Assembly: GCA_027482795.1 (NCBI GenBank)
Contig: JAIXVS010000231.1
Coordinates: 1 to 10,168 of the forward strand
From: Rhodobacter sp.
GTDB taxonomy: Bacteria; Pseudomonadota; Alphaproteobacteria; Rhodobacterales; Rhodobacteraceae
Direction: 5' to 3'
DNA: 10,168 bases
In this document: piece after piece, positions 5,964 through 10,168 of the stretch
Position numbering within the stretch: the first letter of the stretch is position 1
Layout: each line of letters starts with the position of its first letter
The notes under the pieces: generated by a model
Database searches by the model: none
What the model was told of the DNA's origin: nothing
Seen by the model: only the letters and a program-made list of their open reading frames with translations
Translations under genes and position numbers: made by a program

Positions 5964-6176
5964 TTACCGATACCTTTCCCATAATTGGCGGTCTGGCGGG
6001 CGTGGCGGCAAGCCGATATCGCTGCGCAGATGCTCGGGCAGCGCATTTACATCTGGCATTCTGCGCCGCGCCATCACCTCGCGCAGATAGCTGGCCAGAA
6101 CGGCCCGCGCGCCGAACTCGTCAATCAAATCGCGCAGAGCAGGCCCTGCGCTGGCCATAGGGTTCGCCTTAATCAT
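5964..6176 (-). CDS. Small DUF1127-like protein
   Basis: This 70-residue ORF starts MIKANPMASAGPALRDLIDE. A second in-frame ATG at 6158 has a better ribosome binding site (AAGG eight bases upstream) and would give 64 residues. The C-terminal half reads NALPEHLRSDIGLPPRPP. It resembles the helix of DUF1127 proteins (xLxxxxLxDIGL), as also seen in the tail of the broken gene at 645-746, but without the usual arginine-rich tail. The middle, REVMARRRMPD, is basic. Coding character is supported by codon use similar to the neighbours and by the recognisable motif. It lies 98 bases upstream of gatC on the same strand and may be cotranscribed. The function is unknown; a small RNA- or protein-binding adaptor is a guess. 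Confidence 0.62.
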   Translation of the reverse strand: MIKANPMASAGPALRDLIDEFGARAVLASYLREVMARRRMPDVNALPEHLRSDIGLPPRPPDRQLWERYR

Positions 6177-6307
6177 AGCGTCACATCACCCCAAAAGGGT
6201 GCCTTGCTTGAATAGAATTGTGCCATAGGCGCAGGCCACAAGGCCCAGCTTTGACAGATGCGTTAGGGGTGGGTTTTGCTGCGCAAACCGCGCGGCGGAT
6301 CAATCAC

Positions 6308-6358
6308 TCAGGCGCGGCGATGGCCCTGAAATCGCCATTGGGTGCATACTGTCATCAT
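6308..6358 (-). CDS. Possible leader peptide (16 residues)
   Basis: A perfect AGGAGG lies five bases before an ATG at 6358, with a second ATG straight after. The frame encodes MMTVCTQWRFQGHRRA and ends at TGA 6308-6310. Inside it GGCGAT and ATCGCC (6316-6321 and 6331-6336) form a hairpin. The downstream gene on this strand is the DUF1127-like gene, 131 bases further on. The strong ribosome binding site, the short length, the internal hairpin and the two palindromes just upstream suggest a regulatory upstream ORF. I do not recognise the peptide as a known leader. Chance occurrence cannot be excluded. Confidence 0.4.
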   Translation of the reverse strand: MMTVCTQWRFQGHRRA

Positions 6359-6387
6359 GATGCCCTCCTGTGGCAAGGTGTTGATAG

Positions 6388-6417
6388 GTGCAGATTGCAC
6401 GGCTGCGACATTCTGTC
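6388..6417. promoter_or_regulatory. Two adjacent palindromes upstream of the leader ORF
   Basis: GTGCAGATTGCAC (6388-6400) and GACATTCTGTC (6407-6417) are perfect palindromes with three-base centres, separated by six bases. They sit 30-60 bases upstream of the small leader ORF, where a minus-strand promoter would be expected. A weak TTGGAC is found at 6415-6420. They are candidate operator half-site pairs. The remainder of the 6177-6477 gap shows only a weak GCGCAT/ATGCGC hairpin after tadA (6446-6469) and a small CACCC/GGGTG hairpin at 6187-6201. Confidence 0.35.
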
Positions 6418-6477
6418 CAATTCTTTTGCCGATTTTACCGAACTTGCGCATAAGTTGTGGCCAATGCGCCACGCCCA

Positions 6478-6936
6478 TCACCGTTTGGCGGCAAAAAACG
6501 CCTTCAGCAGGGCTTCGGATTCGCCCGCCCCAATCCCATCATAAACCTGCGGCGCATGGTGACATTGCGGGTGGGAAAACACCCGCGCCCCCACCATCAC
6601 CCCGCCCGATTTGGGGTCTAATGCCCCAAAATACAGCCGCCCCACCCGCGCCGCCGCAATGGCCGCCGCGCACATCGGGCACGGTTCTAGCGTAACGTAC
6701 AAATCCGCACCTGTAAGACGTTCAGCCCCCAGACGGGCGCAGGCCTCGCGGATCACCAGCATTTCGGCATGGGCGGTGGGGTCGCTTAATTCGCGCGTGC
6801 GATTGCCCGCCTGCGCCAAAACTTCGCCGCCCATCACCAAAACCGCGCCCACAGGCACCTCGCCCCGCGCGCTTGCGGCCCGCGCTTCGCTAAGGGCCGC
6901 GTCCATAAAGGAGGTAAAGGCGCGTTGCTCTTTCAT
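6478..6936 (-). CDS. tadA: tRNA(Arg) adenosine(34) deaminase
   Basis: TadA converts the wobble adenosine of tRNA-Arg(ACG) to inosine, which is essential for decoding CGN codons in most bacteria. The 152-residue product has the zinc deaminase core: EVPVGAVLVMGGEVLAQAGN, then THAEM-type HAE with His56 and the proton-shuttling Glu58, and TLEPCPMCAAA with zinc ligands Cys86 and Cys89. The RLYFGALDPKSGGV motif that follows is usual for TadA. The start is uncertain. ATG 6936 has no visible ribosome binding site and lies within a repeated element. ATG 6906 (MDAALSEARAA) would still leave the complete domain. It is divergent from rluB and faces a large gap downstream. Confidence 0.94.
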   Translation of the reverse strand: MKEQRAFTSFMDAALSEARAASARGEVPVGAVLVMGGEVLAQAGNRTRELSDPTAHAEMLVIREACARLGAERLTGADLYVTLEPCPMCAAAIAAARVGRLYFGALDPKSGGVMVGARVFSHPQCHHAPQVYDGIGAGESEALLKAFFAAKR

Positions 6937-6952
6937 ATAGGTTCAAATATCC
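6928..6952 (-). repeat. Dispersed repeat, copy 2, overlapping the tadA start
   Basis: On the minus strand this reads GGATATTTGAACCTATATGA plus five bases. It matches the element at 2010-2034 (plus strand) at 20 of 25 positions. The first possible tadA ATG (6934-6936) is part of the repeat, which casts doubt on that start. On its outer side lies the GC palindrome at 6960-6977. Confidence 0.5.
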
Positions 6953-6959
6953 TGGGGGC

Positions 6960-6977
6960 GCGGGGGCTAGCCCCCGC
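6960..6977. repeat. Perfect 18-base palindrome between tadA and rluB
   Basis: GCGGGGGCTAGCCCCCGC is a perfect palindrome centred in the 71-base divergent gap. As RNA it would fold into a very stable hairpin on either strand. No long U tract follows on either side (only CTTTCTCG on the plus strand), so it does not look like a standard terminator. It may belong to an extragenic repeat together with the adjoining GGATATTTG element. Confidence 0.6.
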
Positions 6978-7007
6978 TTTCTCGCGCAGGGATGCGCCAA
7001 GCCAAGG

Positions 7008-7985
7008 ATGCCTGCAATGGCCGAAAAGACAAGCCCCCCAAAAGCCCAATCCACCCCCGCAGGCGAGCGTATCGCCAAAGTTCTATCACGCGCGGGGGTT
7101 GCATCGCGGCGCGAGGCAGAGCGGATGATCGAGCTGGGCGAGGTTTCGGTGAACGGTGCGGTCATCACCTCACCTGCCCTCAATGTCACGCCCGCCGATA
7201 AAATTTTTGTACGCGGCAAAGCGATAGCCGAGGCAGAACCCGCGCGCCTGTGGCTGTATTACAAACCCGAAGGGCTGGTCACATCCGCATCCGATGAAAA
7301 GGGCCGCGAGACGGTGTTTGACAACCTGCCAGAAGAACTGCCACGCGTAATGTCTATCGGGCGGCTGGATTTGAATTCCGAAGGTCTGCTTTTGTTGACC
7401 AACGACGGCGGCCTAAAGCGGCGGTTAGAGCTGCCCTCAACAGGCTGGCTGCGCAAATACCGCGTGCGGGTGAACGGCAACCCGATGGACCCCGATCTGG
7501 AACCCCTGCGCAAAGGGATCGAGGTAGAGGGAGAGCGGTTTCAGCCGATGCAAGTGGTCATCGACCGTATCCAAGGTGCGAATGCGTGGCTGACCGTGGG
7601 CCTGCGCGAAGGGAAAAACCGCGAGATTCGCCGCGCAATGGCGGCGATTAACCTAACCGTTAACCGCCTGATCCGCATCTCTTACGGCCCGTTTCGTTTA
7701 GGTGATCTGACGCCAGGTATGGTGGAAGAGGTCAAACCCCGCGTGCTGCGCGAACAACTGGGCGAAGGTGGCGGCAAAGATGCAGGTGACGGCCCTGCCC
7801 GCGCGCGGCCCACAAGATCTTTGCAACGCGATGCTAAGATGGCCGCCGAACGCAATGCGGCGATCGAGGCGGGCGCGCCTGCCCGCGAATTTATCCGCAA
7901 GCCGCGCCCCACCAGTGCCGCACGCCCTGCTGCGGGTGCAAAACCACGCCCCAGCGCGCCAAGGGGCGGGCCAAAACGCGGCTGA
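7008..7985 (+). CDS. rluB: rRNA pseudouridine synthase, RluB/RsuA family
   Basis: The enzyme isomerises a specific uridine in rRNA to pseudouridine. For RluB this is U2605 of 23S rRNA, next to the peptidyl-transferase region. The 325-residue product has an N-terminal S4 RNA-binding domain at about 20-70 (ERIAKVLSRAGVASRREAER). The catalytic domain carries MSIGRLDLNSEGLLLLTNDG with catalytic Asp121, then LRKYRVRV and LREGKNREIRRAM. The tail from about 250 is rich in Arg, Ala, Pro and Lys, as in RluB. RluB rather than RsuA or RluE is the likely type from the S4 domain, the length and the GRLDLNSEGLLLLTNDG motif. ATG 7017 is probably the real start, since AAGGA (7004-7008) is eight bases before it, whereas it abuts ATG 7008. 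Confidence 0.92.
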   Translation: MPAMAEKTSPPKAQSTPAGERIAKVLSRAGVASRREAERMIELGEVSVNGAVITSPALNVTPADKIFVRGKAIAEAEPARLWLYYKPEGLVTSASDEKGRETVFDNLPEELPRVMSIGRLDLNSEGLLLLTNDGGLKRRLELPSTGWLRKYRVRVNGNPMDPDLEPLRKGIEVEGERFQPMQVVIDRIQGANAWLTVGLREGKNREIRRAMAAINLTVNRLIRISYGPFRLGDLTPGMVEEVKPRVLREQLGEGGGKDAGDGPARARPTRSLQRDAKMAAERNAAIEAGAPAREFIRKPRPTSAARPAAGAKPRPSAPRGGPKRG

Positions 7986-8019
7986 TCGCGGCCCATGTGC
8001 TGCAAATCGCCCGCTTTTC

Positions 8020-8046
8020 CCCCCTTGCCCCCTAGTCGCAAGGGGG
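8020..8046 (+). terminator. Hairpin after rluB, possible terminator
   Basis: CCCCCTTGC (8020-8028) and GCAAGGGGG (8038-8046) form a nine base-pair GC-rich stem with a nine-base loop, 34 bases after the rluB stop. The sequence that follows (CGGAATGCATATAG) lacks a U run, so termination would be weak or factor-dependent. A TATAGT hexamer at 8056-8061 could be a -10 box for the downstream genes, but without a clear -35 box. Confidence 0.4.
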
Positions 8047-8115
8047 CGGAATGCATATAGTTACGCCAGCGGAAACAGTGTCCGCGCGATTGGCCGCTGG
8101 GGGCGGCTTGCCAAA

Positions 8116-8196
8116 ATGACACCAAAGCGTCTTCAAAGCCTGTCTTATTACCTTTTGATGGGGCTGATTATTTATGTCTCGGTCTTGGGGGGCTGA
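8116..8196 (+). CDS. Possible 26-residue single-pass membrane peptide
   Basis: An ATG at 8116 opens a frame encoding MTPKRLQSLSYYLLMGLIIY and then VSVLGG, ending at TGA 8194-8196. The peptide has a basic N-terminus (Lys4, Arg5) followed by about 18 hydrophobic residues, the layout of a small membrane protein. The stop is separated by four bases from the ATG of the XpaC-family gene at 8201, which fits translational coupling. Its last codons also contain the G-rich ribosome binding site of that gene. The own ribosome binding site is only G-rich (GGGGGCGG, 8099-8106). I do not recognise a family. Candidate roles include an accessory subunit of the XpaC-TelA membrane proteins. Confidence 0.5.
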   Translation: MTPKRLQSLSYYLLMGLIIYVSVLGG

Positions 8197-8200
8197 AGTT

Positions 8201-9052
8201 ATGGCGCAGCGATACAGCGGAAGATACAGCCCAAGCCCTGCGGGAAGTGAACCCGCCCCTATTGTCGTTGCCCCAGTTCAGCGCCTGCGGCTGATGTTCT
8301 TACTGCCCTATCTGTTCTTGGTCAGCGCCTTTTTTGGGGCTGGGCCAAATCAGCTTTTTCTGGGCTTAGGCACCTTTGCCTTGCTGACCGCTTCGGCGTG
8401 GGTCACCCGCGAAGGGCTGCGCGCGCAGGCCGAATTTGATGCACGCAGTATTGCGCGCCCGCCCAAATTGCCGCGCAAGATGCTGGGAAATATCCTGATG
8501 GCGGCGGGACTTGGCCTTGGCGCGGTGCTTGCAGGGCAGCCGATGCTGTTTGTCGCCCTGTTTGCCGCGACGGGCGTTGTGCTGCATGGGCTGGCCTTTG
8601 GGGCCGATCCGCTGCGCGCCAAAGGGCTGGACGCGGCGAATGATTTTCAAAACGACCGCGTGGCCCGCGCTGTAGAAGAGGCCGAGGCAATGCTAACCGC
8701 CATGGACGAGGCGATTGCCCGAACCAAAGACCGCGCCTTGGCTGTGCGGGTTGAAACCTTTGCCCATACCGCGCGCCATCTGTTTCGCAACATCGAAGAT
8801 GACCCAGGCGATTTGACCGCCGCGCGCAAATATCTGACCGTTTATTTGATGGGCGCGCGCGATGCGACGACCAAATTTGCCGACCACTATGCCAAAACCC
8901 GCGATGCCGCTGCCCGCCATGATTACGAAGTGTTGCTGCGCGATTTGGAGACAACCTTTGCCAGCCGCACCAAAGCGCTGATTGGCCAAGGCCGCACAGG
9001 GCTGGATGTGGAAATATCCGTTCTGCGTGATCGGCTGAAACTGGAAAACTAA
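8201..9052 (+). CDS. XpaC-family membrane protein (5-bromo-4-chloroindolyl phosphate hydrolysis protein)
   Basis: From ATG 8201 the product has 283 residues. A polar N-terminus of about 28 residues is followed by two pairs of hydrophobic segments (about 30-46, 50-67, 93-110 and 112-131). The C-terminal half, about 140-283, is soluble and strongly helical, with motifs VARAVEEAEAMLTAMDEAIA, RVETFAHTARHLFRNIEDDP and ARKYLTVYLMGARDATTKFA. These match the XpaC family, whose name reflects an old Bacillus phenotype rather than a known enzyme activity. An ATG at 8174 would overlap the small upstream ORF and has no ribosome binding site, whereas GGGGGG (8187-8192) serves 8201. The telA-like gene follows after 37 bases; this pairing is common and supports the call. 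Confidence 0.82.
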   Translation: MAQRYSGRYSPSPAGSEPAPIVVAPVQRLRLMFLLPYLFLVSAFFGAGPNQLFLGLGTFALLTASAWVTREGLRAQAEFDARSIARPPKLPRKMLGNILMAAGLGLGAVLAGQPMLFVALFAATGVVLHGLAFGADPLRAKGLDAANDFQNDRVARAVEEAEAMLTAMDEAIARTKDRALAVRVETFAHTARHLFRNIEDDPGDLTAARKYLTVYLMGARDATTKFADHYAKTRDAAARHDYEVLLRDLETTFASRTKALIGQGRTGLDVEISVLRDRLKLEN

Positions 9053-9089
9053 TCCCGCGCCAGAGGCGCATTTGACACAGGACGCAAAG

Positions 9090-10168
9090 ATGAGCACCGA
9101 CACCCGCACTGCCGCCGCAAACGCCCTTGCCGAAGCGGAAAAGATTACCGCCAATATCCTGCCTGCGCCCAGCACAGCGCTGATCACGCTGGATGCCGCC
9201 CCCGCCAAAGAGGCTGGCGAAATTCGCAAGCGGATGGACGAGATTGATATGGGCAACACCCAATCGATCATTTCCTTCGGATCGCGCGCGCAGGCAGAAT
9301 TGCAGGCGATCAGCCAAGAAATGCTGGCAGGGGTCAAAAACAAAGACGTGGGCCCTGCAGGGGATAGCCTGCGCAGCATGGTCACCACGCTGCGCGGCTT
9401 TACCGTGTCGGAACTGGACGTGCGCCGCGAGAGGGTTTGGTGGGAAAAACTGCTGGGCCGCGCCGCGCCCTTTGCCAATTTTGTGGCAAAATTTGAAAAG
9501 GTTCAGGGCCAGATTGATATGGTCACCAACGATCTTTTGCGCCACGAACATGCACTACTGAAAGACATCAAGTCTTTGGATATGCTGTATGAAAAGACGC
9601 TAGATTTCTATCACGAGCTAGCGCTTTACATCGCCGCGGGCGAGGCAAAGCTGGCCGATCTGGATAAGGTCACCATTCCCGCCGCCGAGGCGAAAGTGGC
9701 CGCAGCGCCAGAGGCTGACCAAGTGATCACAGCGCAAGAGTTGCGCGATTTGCGCGCCGCGCGCGATGATCTGGAACGCCGCGTGCATGATCTAAAGCTA
9801 ACGCGCCAAGTGACAATGCAATCCCTGCCATCCATCCGTTTGGTGCAGGAAAACGATAAATCCTTGGTCACCAAAATCAATTCCACCTTGGTCAACACTG
9901 TGCCTTTGTGGGAAACCCAGCTTGCGCAGGCCGTCACGATCCAACGCTCGCGCGAGGCGGCAGAAGCGGTGCGCGCGGCCAATGATTTGACCAATGAATT
10001 GCTGACCTCGAACGCGGATAATCTAAAAGAGGCCAACCGCATTGTGCGCACCGAAATGGAGCGCGGGGTGTTTGATATTGAAGCCGTGCGAAAGGCAAAT
10101 GCCACGCTGGTCGCCACAATTGAAGAAAGCCTAAAGATCGCCGACGAAGGCAAGGCCAAACGCGCCAG
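9090..10168 (+). CDS. TelA-family toxic anion (tellurite) resistance protein, C-terminal end beyond the window
   Basis: The frame runs open from ATG 9090 to the right edge, giving 359 residues. The N-terminal part (about 50-110) contains IDMGNTQSIISFGSRAQAEL, the FG-containing segment typical of TelA/KlaA. The C-terminal part (about 245 onward) has SLPSIRLVQENDKSLVTKIN, then TLVNTVPLWETQLAQAV, AANDLTNELLTSNADNL and ATLVATIEESLKIADEGKAK, the core of the family. Typical members have some 370-400 residues, so only the end is missing. The protein is long-helical and charged, with no membrane segment. Members are called tellurite resistance proteins after plasmid klaA/telA, but the mechanism is unknown. 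It probably forms a unit with the XpaC-family gene 37 bases upstream. A start with AGGAC seven bases before it is acceptable. Confidence 0.88.
   Translation, partial: MSTDTRTAAANALAEAEKITANILPAPSTALITLDAAPAKEAGEIRKRMDEIDMGNTQSIISFGSRAQAELQAISQEMLAGVKNKDVGPAGDSLRSMVTTLRGFTVSELDVRRERVWWEKLLGRAAPFANFVAKFEKVQGQIDMVTNDLLRHEHALLKDIKSLDMLYEKTLDFYHELALYIAAGEAKLADLDKVTIPAAEAKVAAAPEADQVITAQELRDLRAARDDLERRVHDLKLTRQVTMQSLPSIRLVQENDKSLVTKINSTLVNTVPLWETQLAQAVTIQRSREAAEAVRAANDLTNELLTSNADNLKEANRIVRTEMERGVFDIEAVRKANATLVATIEESLKIADEGKAKRA

Noticed and set aside
6251..6256. TTGACA hexamer on the plus strand
   Set aside because: No -10-like sequence lies at the right distance and no plus-strand gene follows before 7008.
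6218..6695. Plus-strand frames of 108 and 117 codons in and beyond the gap after tadA
   Set aside because: They run antisense into tadA, show no motif and lack ribosome binding sites.
6908..6926. AAAGGAGGTAAAG on the plus strand, a strong ribosome-binding-like sequence
   Set aside because: It lies within the tadA coding sequence on the opposite strand and no credible plus-strand gene follows it.
8403..9551. Long minus-strand frame of 382 codons and its 261-codon companion (8693-9478)
   Set aside because: Both are antisense to the XpaC- and TelA-family genes, which have clear family motifs. Their translations are rich in Arg, Cys and His with no recognisable domain.
9626..10159. Minus-strand frame of 177 codons rich in Ser and Arg
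   Set aside because: It is antisense to the TelA core motifs and shows the repetitive composition typical of a shadow frame.

Overview
The window looks like chromosomal core DNA of an alphaproteobacterium, most likely a Rhodobacterales (Roseobacter/Rhodobacter-type) species. The evidence is moderately high G+C with a strong GC-ending codon preference, an A-type RNase P RNA, a gatC-gatA pair without gatB alongside, small DUF1127 proteins ending in the usual IWDVPANWR-type tail, and Rhodobacterales-like versions of RluB, TadA and L33. I see no insertion sequence, integrase, phage gene or CRISPR array, and no coherent new defence or biosynthetic system. Most of the window is housekeeping. The interest lies in small ORFs, regulatory structure, a frameshifted gene and a dispersed repeat.

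Layout. 1-387 (minus): N-terminal part of a LysR regulator cut by the window edge, divergent from a small DUF1127 gene (527-746, plus) that carries a reading-frame break. 853-1575 (plus): a Bax-inhibitor-1 family membrane protein with a strong intrinsic terminator. This converges on rpmG (ribosomal protein L33, 1718-1885, minus), which has its own terminator. 2106-2511 (minus): RNase P RNA, whose promoter appears to lie in the last codons of an AmpD-like N-acetylmuramoyl-L-alanine amidase (2522-3133 or longer, minus). Upstream of that on the same strand are a lipoprotein with a C-terminal excalibur-type calcium-binding motif (3196-4071), gatA (4106-5581), gatC (5578-5865), a 70-residue DUF1127-like protein (5964-6176), a 301-base gap holding a possible leader peptide with a strong ribosome binding site (6308-6358), and the tRNA adenosine deaminase tadA (6478-6936).

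From 7008 the plus strand resumes with an RluB/RsuA-type rRNA pseudouridine synthase (to 7985). Then come a possible 26-residue membrane peptide (8116-8196), an XpaC-family membrane protein (8201-9052) and a TelA-family protein running off the right edge (9090-10168).

Functionally, much of the window serves translation and RNA maturation: L33, RNase P, the GatCA part of the tRNA-dependent amidotransferase, TadA wobble deamination and RluB. The rest concerns the envelope (amidase, excalibur lipoprotein, BI-1 protein) and the XpaC-TelA pair, often annotated as tellurite or toxic anion resistance but poorly understood.
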